From a virus, in IMG/VR virus record IMGVR_UViG_3300050015_000458, positions 1-48,109 of that record: 48,109 nucleotides of DNA; one strand, given 5' to 3'. Position 1 is the stretch's first letter; every line of letters begins with the position of its first letter. This document shows, piece after piece, positions 22,038 to 30,198 of this stretch. The translations under genes were made by a program, and so were the position numbers. Below the pieces are notes generated by a model. It was given only the letters and a program-made list of their open reading frames with translations, did not search any database and had not been told where the DNA came from.

Positions 22038-22466
22038 TTATTCGGCGATCTGGTAGCACCGCTCGCCAGTCTCGTTCTTAAACGACCGGATCACGACGCC
22101 CTTCTTGCCCTGGGTGGAGATGAAACCGCGCACAGAGTGCTTCTGCCAGCCGGTATCTGCCATGATCTCGGACAGTTTGACGCCAGTCTTGCGGCGCAGG
22201 AGGCCCAGGATCAGCGCCGTTTTGGCGCCTTCGCGCGGCGCGGACGCATCCTTCTTCTCGCGTTTGACCAGCGTCTTGGCCACCTTCGCCGGCTGGTCGG
22301 CGGTTTTCTTGGCCTTCTTGCTGGCACCCGTGGGCTTTGGGGCCGTTTTGGAGGCCTTCCTGGCCTTACCTGTGGCCTTGGCGGTCGGCGTCGCGCCAGC
22401 GGCGGCCTGGGCGTCTTCGGCGCCGTCGAAGGGCGTCGCGGGCGTGGATTTGGAGCTGGGTTTCAT
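22038..22466 (-). CDS. Basic protein with C-terminal DUF3489 domain
   Basis: 142 aa from ATG 22466 (AAAGG upstream); an in-frame GTG at 22511 within the shared element would add 15 residues starting MIDV. Residues 1-75 are Lys/Ala/Pro-rich and histone-H1-like (KATGKARKASKTAPKP, KKAKKTADQPAK). Residues 78-140 (KTALILGLLRRKTGVKLSEIMADTGW, HSVRGFIS, KKGVVIRSFKNETGERCYQI) match DUF3489, a winged-helix-like DNA-binding family found in proteobacteria and phages. Likely a nucleoid-type or regulatory DNA binder. Confidence 0.8.
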   Translation of the reverse strand: MKPSSKSTPATPFDGAEDAQAAAGATPTAKATGKARKASKTAPKPTGASKKAKKTADQPAKVAKTLVKREKKDASAPREGAKTALILGLLRRKTGVKLSEIMADTGWQKHSVRGFISTQGKKGVVIRSFKNETGERCYQIAE

Positions 22467-22499
22467 AACGTGTTGAACCTTTCGATTGAGATCGGACAC

Positions 22500-22513
22500 C
22501 ACATCAATCACTC
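22500..22513 (-). promoter_or_regulatory. Shared 14-bp element GAGTGATTGATGTG, copy 2
   Basis: Second exact copy, 34 bases upstream of ATG 22466 on the minus strand, again with an in-frame GTG followed by ATT GAT GTG. See 21930. Confidence 0.55.
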
Positions 22514-22572
22514 AGATCCGATGCCCGATGCAAGCGAAGTCCGCGGCATTCTTGCCGCTTGAGCGAATTCCA

Positions 22573-23157
22573 ATGGCGAAACGTAAACCAATCACTCCCG
22601 ACAGTTCGGCGGGGATCCGCGACCAGCAGTACGAGATCGTCTCGATCGCCGCTATCCAGCCACACCCGCGCAACCCGCGCCAGGGAGACGTGAACGCGAT
22701 CATTGCATCGATCAAAGCGAACCAGTTTTTTGGCGCCTGCATCGTCCAGCGTTCCACGGGGAACATCCTGGCGGGCAATCACCGCTGGCTGGCGGCTCGC
22801 GAGTGCGGGCTCGCGGGCGTGCCAGTGATCTGGGTGGACTGTAACGACGCGGAGGCCTTGCGGATTCTCCTGGTCGACAACCGGACCAATGACCTGGCGG
22901 GCTATGACGACGCCGCGCTGGCGCAGCTCCTGCAGGAGGTCCAGGCGGAGGCCGGCACGCTCCTTGGGACCGGCTTCGACCTCGAGGCACTCGACGAGTT
23001 GCTTGCAGGTATTGCTTCCAGCACCGCTAGCGAGGCGATCACCGCGGACGACGCGGTACCGGAACCGAAAGCAAACCCAGTCACACGTCCCGGCGATCTC
23101 TGGCTGCTCGGCTCGCGGGTCATTTGCCCGCACTGCGGAACGGAAAACGATGTCTAG
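22573..23157 (+). CDS. ParB/sulfiredoxin-like domain protein with C-terminal zinc knuckle
   Basis: 194 aa from ATG 22573; the frame is open farther upstream (22486) but without a ribosome site. Residues 18-110 are the ParB N-terminal nuclease-like fold: YEIVSIAAIQPHPRNPRQGDVNAIIASIK, GNILAGNHRWLAA (the GxxRxxA-type box), LRILLVDNRTNDLAGYDDAAL. The end VTRPGDLWLLGSRVICPHCGTENDV is where other phages run on into a DNA methyltransferase (GDLWxLGxHRLLCGD). Here the frame stops and the methyltransferase starts with an 8-base overlap. It is probably its targeting or regulatory partner. Confidence 0.85.
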   Translation: MAKRKPITPDSSAGIRDQQYEIVSIAAIQPHPRNPRQGDVNAIIASIKANQFFGACIVQRSTGNILAGNHRWLAARECGLAGVPVIWVDCNDAEALRILLVDNRTNDLAGYDDAALAQLLQEVQAEAGTLLGTGFDLEALDELLAGIASSTASEAITADDAVPEPKANPVTRPGDLWLLGSRVICPHCGTENDV

Positions 23158-24118
23158 CCCACGCTGCACGAACTGCCACCGGTCGCTCGAGGCATTAGAG
23201 CCTCTGCGCCACCGGCTGCTGTGCGGCGACTCGCGCGACCCGAAGCAGGTCGATCGACTCTTTGATGGAACGCCGGCGAACGTTGTGATCACCTCCCCAC
23301 CGTATGCATCGCAGCGTCAATATGATGAGTCGAGCGGGTTCAAACCGATCGCAGTGGAAGAGTACGTCGCGTGGTACCGCGCGGTGGCGTCAACGATCGC
23401 CTCGCACCTGGCGCCGGACGGCTCGTACTTCCTCAACATCAAAGCCCACGCCGAGGATGGTGAGCGCAGCCTCTACGTCATGGACCTCGTCATCGCGCAC
23501 AAACGTCAGTGGGGCTGGATGTTCAGGGACGAGTTCATCTGGAAACACAGCGGCTTTCCGGGGGAGTATCGGTACCGGCACCGCAACCAGTTCGAGCCGA
23601 TCTATCATTTCACACGCGAGCACCACATCAAGCACCGGCCTCTCGCAGTCGGCCATGCTTCGGATCTGATTCGCGATAACGGCGGCGGCCGAGGCCACGG
23701 CGGCAGCCGCATGGTAGCCACTAATCAGGAAAACGATGCCGACGCCGGCAACTCGCTGCCCTTCAGGAGTGGAATTGCGCAGGTCGGAAACGTGATCGAG
23801 TGCGCTGTCAACACAGAGTCTACCGGCCACAAGGCTGCCTTCCCGAGAGGATTGCCAGAGTTCTTTGTGAGTGCGTTCACCGATCCCGGTGACGTGGTTT
23901 ACGACCCGTTCATGGGAAGCGGAACGAGCATGGCGGCGGCACACGTCCTCGGCAGGAGCGGGTTCGGCTGCGAGATCTCACCGGCCTACTGCGACGTGAT
24001 CCTGGAACGCCTCGCGCACCTGGGCGCCAGTTCAATTCGCCTGGCAGCCACCGGGCAAACTTTCGAGGACGTGGCGCAGCAACGGCAGGCCGCCGCTCAC
24101 CAGGAGGCAATCGCGTGA
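23150..24118 (+). CDS. DNA methyltransferase, beta class, SPPY motif
   Basis: 322 aa from ATG 23150. Starts with a zinc knuckle (CTNC, C6/C9), then RHRLLCGDSRD. Catalytic motif IV TSPPY (48-52) precedes the SAM-binding motif I DPFMGSGTS (252-260), the beta-class order; SPPY is typical of N4-cytosine enzymes. Other family blocks: FIWKHSGFPGEYRYRHRNQFEPI, LPEFFVSAFTDPGDVVYDPF, GFGCEISPAYCDVILERL. No restriction gene is near, so it is a phage-borne orphan enzyme that likely protects phage DNA. Confidence 0.9.
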   Translation: MSSPRCTNCHRSLEALEPLRHRLLCGDSRDPKQVDRLFDGTPANVVITSPPYASQRQYDESSGFKPIAVEEYVAWYRAVASTIASHLAPDGSYFLNIKAHAEDGERSLYVMDLVIAHKRQWGWMFRDEFIWKHSGFPGEYRYRHRNQFEPIYHFTREHHIKHRPLAVGHASDLIRDNGGGRGHGGSRMVATNQENDADAGNSLPFRSGIAQVGNVIECAVNTESTGHKAAFPRGLPEFFVSAFTDPGDVVYDPFMGSGTSMAAAHVLGRSGFGCEISPAYCDVILERLAHLGASSIRLAATGQTFEDVAQQRQAAAHQEAIA

Positions 24119-24963
24119 AGTGCGTCTGCTGGAAGTGCAAGCTGTCCTTCAACGCCCACGCCGGGCCCCGCCACGCTCTGCTGTGCGGGGACGCGACCCA
24201 GCCGGCGGCACTGACCGCGTTGATGGACAGCCAGAAGGCAGACATGGTCTGGACGGATCCACCGTACGGCGTCGCGTATGTGGGCAAGACCAAGGATGCG
24301 CTGACGATCGACAACGATGCGCTGGACGAGGCGGGCCTCGAAGTGTTGCTGCGTTCCTCACTGGTAAATGCTCTGGCCGCCACCCGGGAAGGTGGCGCCT
24401 GGTATGTGGCGGCGCCGGCAGGTCCACTCTTTCACATCTTCGCTGCCGTGCTGCGGGACCTTGGAGTCTGGCGCCAGACGCTGAACTGGGTAAAGAGCAC
24501 GTTCGTGATAGGCCGGTCCGACTACCACTATCGGCACGAGAGCATCTTTTACGGCTGGAAACCGGGTGCTACCCACTACTTTGTCGACGACCGCACGCTC
24601 GATACGGTTCTGGAGTTCGACAAGCCCAGCAAGAGCACCGAGCACCCGACGATGAAGCCGGTCGCGCTGGTCGCCTTTTGCATAAACAACTCAACGAAAC
24701 ACGGTGCCATGGTGCTTGACGTCTTCGCAGGATCCGGATCGACGCTGATTGCCTGCGAGAAGACTGGCCGGCGAGCCATGCTGATCGAACTGGATCCGGT
24801 GTACTGCGACGTGATCGTGCGTCGTTGGCAGAACTTCACAGGCAGCGAAGCGACGCTCGCCGGCGACGGGTCGACATTCGGCCACGTCGAGTTGGGCCGC
24901 ATGCAAGCGGCGGAAGACCACGACAAAGACGACGCGCTGCGGCTCCTGGAGGAGCAGGCGTAG
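24115..24963 (+). CDS. DNA methyltransferase, beta class, DPPY motif
   Basis: 282 aa from GTG 24115 (GTGA overlap; AGGAGG upstream). N-terminal knuckle CVCWKC, then RHALLCGDAT. Motif IV TDPPYGVAY (DPPY 48-51) precedes motif I DVFAGSGST (202-210); DPPY fits N6-adenine methylation. Blocks HESIFYGWKPGATHYF and KPVALVAFCINNST are typical of phage enzymes. Related to its neighbour but with a different target base predicted, so the pair may mark two bases. Confidence 0.9.
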   Translation: MKCVCWKCKLSFNAHAGPRHALLCGDATQPAALTALMDSQKADMVWTDPPYGVAYVGKTKDALTIDNDALDEAGLEVLLRSSLVNALAATREGGAWYVAAPAGPLFHIFAAVLRDLGVWRQTLNWVKSTFVIGRSDYHYRHESIFYGWKPGATHYFVDDRTLDTVLEFDKPSKSTEHPTMKPVALVAFCINNSTKHGAMVLDVFAGSGSTLIACEKTGRRAMLIELDPVYCDVIVRRWQNFTGSEATLAGDGSTFGHVELGRMQAAEDHDKDDALRLLEEQA

Positions 24964-24966
24964 CAT

Positions 24967-25635
24967 GTGGCAACCCCAAAAAGCGACCTGATAAGCGTCG
25001 CGCAACTCGCCGACGAATGGAAATGCACACGCCAGAACGCGAATGCACGCCTCGTTAGCTGGGGCGTCAAGTGGCAGGGCCGCGGCCTGGTCAGCCGGGC
25101 GGAGGCGGAAGAAAAACGCGCGCAACTCGGCAGCCCGCGCCAGGCAGGGAATTCGGCCAAGCGCTGGAGCAAGCCGGAACCCGCGGTTGAGCGGAAGACG
25201 AGCAACGGCGCCGGCGCAGGCAACGGCAGTGGATCCGGAAATGGGAACGGTGGCAGCAATGGCAAACGAAACGGCGCCGGTAACGGGCACGGCGACGAGT
25301 TCCGGCCTGACGGAAAGACGAAGGCAGAGGCCGAACGCACAGGGGCCTGGCTGCGTGTGGCTAAAGACCAGCTCAGTCTTCAGCGGGAGATGGGCGCGGT
25401 CGTCAAGGTCGAAGAAGTGAATGCCACATTCCAAACGATCGGACGCATTCTGTCGAGCAGCCGGGAAAACGGACCGGCGCAGCTCGCGCCGCTGCTGGTC
25501 GGCAAGACGAACATCGTGGAAATAGAAGCAATCCTGAGGCGCGAAAGGCGCGCGGAAGACGATCGTGTCGCCTCGGAGATTGCACTCAAATTAGGGACGC
25601 TCGGAAATGCCAACGGTAACGGAAATCGTCGCTGA
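24967..25635 (+). CDS. Small terminase subunit (Nu1-like)
   Basis: 222 aa from GTG 24967 (GGAGGAG upstream). Residues 8-35 are an HTH (ISVAQLADEWKCTRQNANARLVSWGV) of the Nu1/terminase-small type. Residues 75-108 are a Gly/Asn/Ser linker. The C-terminal half is helical (AWLRVAKDQLSLQREMGAVV, EVNATFQTIGRILSSSRENGPAQLAPLLVG), the usual oligomerisation part in this family. It binds phage DNA to start packaging; its gene overlaps the large subunit by 29 bases. Confidence 0.85.
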   Translation: MATPKSDLISVAQLADEWKCTRQNANARLVSWGVKWQGRGLVSRAEAEEKRAQLGSPRQAGNSAKRWSKPEPAVERKTSNGAGAGNGSGSGNGNGGSNGKRNGAGNGHGDEFRPDGKTKAEAERTGAWLRVAKDQLSLQREMGAVVKVEEVNATFQTIGRILSSSRENGPAQLAPLLVGKTNIVEIEAILRRERRAEDDRVASEIALKLGTLGNANGNGNRR

Positions 25636-27547
25636 CGCCTTCGTCATGGGCTTCCGGCCCGAACCCGAGATGACTGTCTCGGAATGGGCTGACCGCTACC
25701 GCTACGTCTCGAAACCGAGTCCGGAACCCGGCTTCTGGCGGACCTCGCGCGTGCCGTATATGAAGGAAATCATGGACCGGCTCTCGCCCTCCGACCCCGC
25801 TGAGATCATTGTGAACGTGAAAGCCGCGCAAGGCGCCGGCTCAGAGGGCGGCATTAACGCCGTTGGCTGCTGGATGCACCGGTACCCCGACTCGATCCAA
25901 TACGTGCTCGGCTCAATCCAGAGCGCGCGGCGCTTCGTGAGCCGGCGTCTGGATCCGATGATCGAAGCAAACGAAGTACTCCGGACGATCGTTTCCGCCA
26001 AGCGCTCGCGCGGCTCGTCGAACACCACCACGCTTAAGGAGTTCGGCGATTCGCAGTTGGTCATCTCGACCGCGGCGTCCACATCGGACGCCAGAGCAGA
26101 TTCCTACCGCTACCAGGTCCAGGACGAGGTGGACTCGTTCCCTGGGGATCTGAACAAGGAGGGCTCGTCGGTTGAGCTGTTCATGCAGAGGACCGCGTCC
26201 TATCGCAACCGCAAGGTGTATCTGGTTTCAACGCCGACGCTTTTGCATCTTTCTCAAATCTGGCACTGGTTCTTGCAGGGCGATCAGAACTATTTCAACC
26301 TGCCGTGCCCTCGGTGCGGCGAGCTGCAGGCACTGATCTTCGGCGAGGATAGGGCGCGCGTGGGCGACCTCGGAGGCCTGCGCTGGGACAAGGGCGACCC
26401 AGCCTCGGTGCGGTACCAGTGCGAAAAGTGCGGTGGCACATTCGAGGAGTGGGAGAAGGTTGCGCTGCTCCAGAGCGGAGTATGGATCCCGTCGGCGCCC
26501 GGCAACGGCGCCGCGCAGAAGATTCGCAGCTATCAAATCAACGCGCTCTATTACCCTTACGGCTGGCCCGGCAACTCCTGGCTGAATCTCGCGGCCGAGT
26601 GGGAGAAGGTCCACAAGGATCCCGTCAAGCGGAAGACCTTCGTGAACCTGAAGCAGGGCCTCCCATATTCCGACCCGGCAGAGACGCGCGCCGACGCCGA
26701 CACGCTGATCCAGAGGCGCGAGGCCTACGGGCCCGAGCTGCCCACCAAGGTCGCGGTGCTTACTGCTGGCGCAGACATCCACGCCGAGCGTATTGACGCC
26801 GTGTTGGTAGGCTGGGGCGCCGACGAAGAGTCCTGGCGCCTCGAGCGCCGTTCGTTCCTGGGCGATACCTCGGAGCTGGTATCGAAGGACCCGCTGCGCT
26901 TCTCGCCATGGGAGCAGCTCGAAGCCTGGGTGCACGCCGAGCGGTCTTCGGAACTGGGACTGACGCTCAGCGTTAAGGCGATCTGCATCGACTCGGGGTA
27001 CAAGACGCAGACCGTGGTGCAGTTCTGCGGCGAACGCAAGGGCAAGCGAGTCTGGGCGACCAAAGGCCACGAAGGCAACCGGCCGATCTGGGCAGTGCAG
27101 AACCGCAGGGCGCGCGGCAAGTTCCCACCGCCCAATATCATCGGAGTCGACGTCGCCAAGGAGCGCATTTACGCGCGCCTCCGGATGAGCGAGCCAGGCC
27201 CGGGCGCGATCCACTTCCCGCTTGCGCCGGAGTTCGACCGCGACTATTTCGAACAGCTGACCTCGGAAGTGCGCGTGCCCGACTACACAGGGCCCACGCC
27301 CAAATACGCTTGGAAGAAGCGCTCGCCGGGCGCAGCCAATCACATGCTCGACTGCGACGTGCAGGCCTATGCCGCCCTGATCGGGTGGCAGATTTCCTCC
27401 TCCTCCTCGCTGAACCGCGAAGTGGCGCGCGTCAGGAGTCTCGCTGCATCCTTCTCTCCCGCGGGCCGGCAGAACCAGCCCGTCCGCGATCCGGCGGCCT
27501 ATGCCGCGGCGTTCAAGGCGATCGTCTCCGACAATCCTTACCTCTAA
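25607..27547 (+). CDS. Large terminase subunit, GpA family
   Basis: 646 aa, the usual length. Motor domain: KAAQGAGSEGG (72-82) at the P-loop place, lacking the canonical Lys, as is common in GpA proteins; VQDEVDSFP with D173-E174 as Walker B; zinc ribbon C234/C237 and C272/C275. Nuclease domain: GADIHAERIDAVLVGWG (D390), CIDSGY (D462) and LDCDVQAYA near the end. It cuts concatemers and pumps DNA into the head. Homology to lambda gpA suggests cos-type packaging; no cos site was located. Confidence 0.95.
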   Translation: MPTVTEIVADAFVMGFRPEPEMTVSEWADRYRYVSKPSPEPGFWRTSRVPYMKEIMDRLSPSDPAEIIVNVKAAQGAGSEGGINAVGCWMHRYPDSIQYVLGSIQSARRFVSRRLDPMIEANEVLRTIVSAKRSRGSSNTTTLKEFGDSQLVISTAASTSDARADSYRYQVQDEVDSFPGDLNKEGSSVELFMQRTASYRNRKVYLVSTPTLLHLSQIWHWFLQGDQNYFNLPCPRCGELQALIFGEDRARVGDLGGLRWDKGDPASVRYQCEKCGGTFEEWEKVALLQSGVWIPSAPGNGAAQKIRSYQINALYYPYGWPGNSWLNLAAEWEKVHKDPVKRKTFVNLKQGLPYSDPAETRADADTLIQRREAYGPELPTKVAVLTAGADIHAERIDAVLVGWGADEESWRLERRSFLGDTSELVSKDPLRFSPWEQLEAWVHAERSSELGLTLSVKAICIDSGYKTQTVVQFCGERKGKRVWATKGHEGNRPIWAVQNRRARGKFPPPNIIGVDVAKERIYARLRMSEPGPGAIHFPLAPEFDRDYFEQLTSEVRVPDYTGPTPKYAWKKRSPGAANHMLDCDVQAYAALIGWQISSSSSLNREVARVRSLAASFSPAGRQNQPVRDPAAYAAAFKAIVSDNPYL

Positions 27548-27801
27548 TGACAAGCCCACTGTCCGGAATCTCGCTCGAGCAGGCCGCGGCCTGGCTCACC
27601 GAAGCCCTGCAGGCCAAGCACGACCTGCTCACCGGCAAGTCGATCGTTAGGGTGAACGGCCCATCGGCGCAGATCGAGTTCAATCGCTCCACGATTGGCG
27701 ATCTTGAAAAGCTCGACGCCTGGATTTCGACGCTGCAATCAATGCTGACTACGGGCAGCGCAGCGGCGCCGACGGTCCGGCCCATCTATTTCGGCTTCTG
27801 A
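27547..27801 (+). CDS. gpW-like head-tail joining protein
   Basis: 84 aa from ATG 27547 (TAATG overlap). SLEQAAAWLTEALQAKHDLLTGKSIVRVNG ... IEFNRSTIGDLEKLDAWISTLQSML is the helix-strand-strand-helix pattern of the gpW family, at the gpW place after the terminase. It seals the portal for tail docking. Confidence 0.75.
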   Translation: MTSPLSGISLEQAAAWLTEALQAKHDLLTGKSIVRVNGPSAQIEFNRSTIGDLEKLDAWISTLQSMLTTGSAAAPTVRPIYFGF

Positions 27802-27814
27802 ACGAAAGGAAATC

Positions 27815-28135
27815 ATGGCACTCAAGGACCAGGTCACCCGGGGCTTCACACCCGGCAGCCAGCCGTGGAACTACCGCCTCGCATTCGTGGCGGTCCCGCT
27901 GTCGCCTGAGGCAATTACTCTCGCCGACGCGAACATTGTCGGAATGCGCGTGCTGAACACAACCGGCGCGGCGTTGAATTTCACCTATCTTGCCGGGGAC
28001 GGCACGACCTTTACGGTTTCGGTCGAGCCTGGGCAGCCCTTCGGCGATGACACGGCTTGGGGCGTTCCGGCGATCGGAGGCTTTTCGATTTCGGCCTCCG
28101 GCGCCGGCTTGAAGTTTTCGGCAGCGCGGTACTGA
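27815..28135 (+). CDS. Beta-rich virion-like protein inserted between W and portal
   Basis: 106 aa, AAAGGAAA upstream. Strand-rich: YRLAFVAVPLSPEAITLADANIVGMRVLN, LNFTYLAGDGTTFTVSVEPGQPF, GFSISASGAGLKFSAARY. No family recognised. Lambda has no gene here. It overlaps the secreted protein gene by one base, so it is probably part of the same insertion or a small virion accessory. Confidence 0.55.
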   Translation: MALKDQVTRGFTPGSQPWNYRLAFVAVPLSPEAITLADANIVGMRVLNTTGAALNFTYLAGDGTTFTVSVEPGQPFGDDTAWGVPAIGGFSISASGAGLKFSAARY

Positions 28136-29907
28136 TGAAACTCCGCAATCTGCTTTCCCTGCTGCTGCTCGCCTGCGCAATCGCCGGCGCGCAGACCAAA
28201 TGGTATGCCACCAAACCGCCATGCACGGCCACCAAAACCGCCGACTGCACGCCCCACACCGACGCCTCTGGCAACCTTTTGGTGGGCGGTCCGTTGCCCC
28301 CGCTGACCCCCTTGCCCCTCGGCGCACCGAACGGGATTCTCGTCTCAAATACTTTCTATAGCCCAAATTTGGAACGCAACGTGAAAGCCTATGGTGCAAT
28401 CGGGGATGGTGGGCTACATCCTCTAAGCGATACTTTTTCCACTTTGGCCGCCGCGCAAGCCGTCTACCCTCATGCAACGAGTTTGACCCAGACAACCGAC
28501 TGGGCCGGGATTCAAGCCGCCATCAACACGGGCAAGCCGGTTTATTGCGCCAGGGGCTTTTACGAACTGACCACGGGCTTAGTTATAGCCACGAACAATC
28601 AACCCTTTCGCGGGACCATGTGCAGTCTTGAGGTCCAGCCGGGTTTCACTGGTCCGGTGATCTCAGCGACAAAAGGATCTAGCAGAATCGAGCAGGCAAC
28701 AATATCCGGCGTCAACATCATCATGAATCAGGGCGCATCGTCGGCAGTCGGAATCGCTGTGACCTACGGTTGGCTGACCACAATTGACAGTGTGCAAATC
28801 CAAACCACGCAGGGTGAGGCCACGAACAACGGGCAAACGGCCATTTCCATAGATGGTGGCTCGGGATTCTCCGCTTACACCCATATTAAACAGGCATACA
28901 TCGACGGAGACTTTCTGAAAGGTATCGTCTGTACCAACACTTGCAACGGCAACCTGATTGAGGGTGGCATGATCCTGGGGTTTTCCTTGGATAAGTCGGG
29001 TGTCGGGGTGACACTCGGCACCAGCAGCGATACCAACTCGATTCTTCGTACCGACATTGCCAGTTGGGGCATTGGTCTTAGCGTTGCAGGTCCGTCAAAC
29101 GGCCCGTTTTTCCCGCGATACGAGGGTAATACGCTGGATTGGATCGTGCAACCGGGAGCAACCAACAACTGGATGGGATCTGGATTCGCCACGTACCAGA
29201 ACTACGGGACGGGCACAACTTGGGAAACGCCGACAGTCGCCAAGCTTTCCAACAGTAATCAGATCGCGGACTATACGACGCTTGGCGCTGAATCCCTCTA
29301 TGCTCCTACTGCCGGGTTTTGGCTATACACCGGAGACTGTGCGTTTAGTACCCCAAATCAGACCTGCACCTACAGCACCGGGGCCGGAACAATAACACTC
29401 CAAACGACCCATTTCGCGCCAACTGCCCCAGTTGCCCTCAGTGAGCGGATGTATGCCTTCACCTACACTGTCAGCGCAGCTACGCAAGTGGGAGCAACAC
29501 TGACACTCACAACCACGTTTGCCAAGACTGCCACCGTGCTGTCATTGACCGCTGGAGCGCACACATATTACGTCGAATCAGCAAGCCCCGTCAGTAACTT
29601 TGTGTTGTCTTTGTCGGGCATGACATCAGGAGCTTTTACGCTTGGGTCGATGAGTCTGAAAGAAATCACAGGCGGACGGCTAATGGTCGGAAATGAAATC
29701 GTGGCGAATAACTTCACAGGCAAATGGAGCAAATCGGTTCCCGTCCTCACCGCCGCTTTACCCACATGCAATGCAGCCGCAGCCGGAACTAATGCCGCTG
29801 TATCTGATGCAACTACTCCTGCTATCGGCTCTGCCCTCACTGGCGGCGGCGCAGTCTTTGCGGCAGTGGTCTGCAATGGAGCGACCTGGAAAGTGAACGG
29901 GATCTAG
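28135..29907 (+). CDS. Secreted-type beta-helix (pectate-lyase-like) protein
   Basis: 590 aa from ATG 28135 (TGATG overlap). Clear signal peptide (KLRNLLSLLLLACAIAGAQ, cleavage near residue 19). Residues 82-130 (VKAYGAIGDGG ... DWAGIQAAINTG) match the pectate-lyase/tailspike superfamily entry segment, followed by a long series of short strands as in a right-handed beta-helix to about residue 330, then a beta-sandwich-like part (FTYTVSAATQVGATLTLTTTF) and an end (FAAVVCNGATWKVNGI) seen in fibre-like proteins. It may be a tailspike with an odd leader or, more likely, a cargo enzyme. DNA is less GC-rich than its neighbours. Confidence 0.75.
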   Translation: MKLRNLLSLLLLACAIAGAQTKWYATKPPCTATKTADCTPHTDASGNLLVGGPLPPLTPLPLGAPNGILVSNTFYSPNLERNVKAYGAIGDGGLHPLSDTFSTLAAAQAVYPHATSLTQTTDWAGIQAAINTGKPVYCARGFYELTTGLVIATNNQPFRGTMCSLEVQPGFTGPVISATKGSSRIEQATISGVNIIMNQGASSAVGIAVTYGWLTTIDSVQIQTTQGEATNNGQTAISIDGGSGFSAYTHIKQAYIDGDFLKGIVCTNTCNGNLIEGGMILGFSLDKSGVGVTLGTSSDTNSILRTDIASWGIGLSVAGPSNGPFFPRYEGNTLDWIVQPGATNNWMGSGFATYQNYGTGTTWETPTVAKLSNSNQIADYTTLGAESLYAPTAGFWLYTGDCAFSTPNQTCTYSTGAGTITLQTTHFAPTAPVALSERMYAFTYTVSAATQVGATLTLTTTFAKTATVLSLTAGAHTYYVESASPVSNFVLSLSGMTSGAFTLGSMSLKEITGGRLMVGNEIVANNFTGKWSKSVPVLTAALPTCNAAAAGTNAAVSDATTPAIGSALTGGGAVFAAVVCNGATWKVNGI

Positions 29908-29964
29908 GCAACCAGTTTGCCGCATTCCGTCACCTGATCCCCCCGCTTTTCCTAGGAAAACCCA

Positions 29965-30144
29965 ATGACGATTCACTATTCGCAGAAGGGCCGCACCGTG
30001 ACCGCCTGGCTCGAGCGCAAAGGCGTGCGCATCGCAGAAGCCTCCGGCAACTCGCTGGAAATGGCGATCGGCAGACTGGTTTACGCTTTTTCGCAGGGCG
30101 ACGACCCAGCGGCCACGCCGCGGATCCGCGTTGTGGAAGGATAG
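29965..30144 (+). CDS. Small protein before the portal gene
   Basis: 59 aa from ATG 29965 (CTAGGAAAA upstream). IHYSQKGRTVTAWLERKGVRIAEASGNSLEMAIGRLVYAFSQ is a compact strand-helix sequence and codon use fits a real gene. No family recognised. Confidence 0.65.
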   Translation: MTIHYSQKGRTVTAWLERKGVRIAEASGNSLEMAIGRLVYAFSQGDDPAATPRIRVVEG

Positions 30145-30198
30145 TTCGCTCCCGCAATCTCTGACCTCGCGCGACCTCCGGCCAATTCCAAAGAACTT

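Noticed and set aside
22541-22560. Hairpin GCGGCA-TTCT-TGCCGC before the ParB gene as terminator
   Set aside because: No T-run follows; at most a small RNA hairpin near the ribosome site.
24115-24963. Restriction-modification system
   Set aside because: Two methyltransferases but no restriction enzyme gene next to them; the HNH genes are far away and of homing type.
26228-27559. 443-aa open frame on the minus strand
   Set aside because: Shadow of the terminase gene, no ribosome site or domain.
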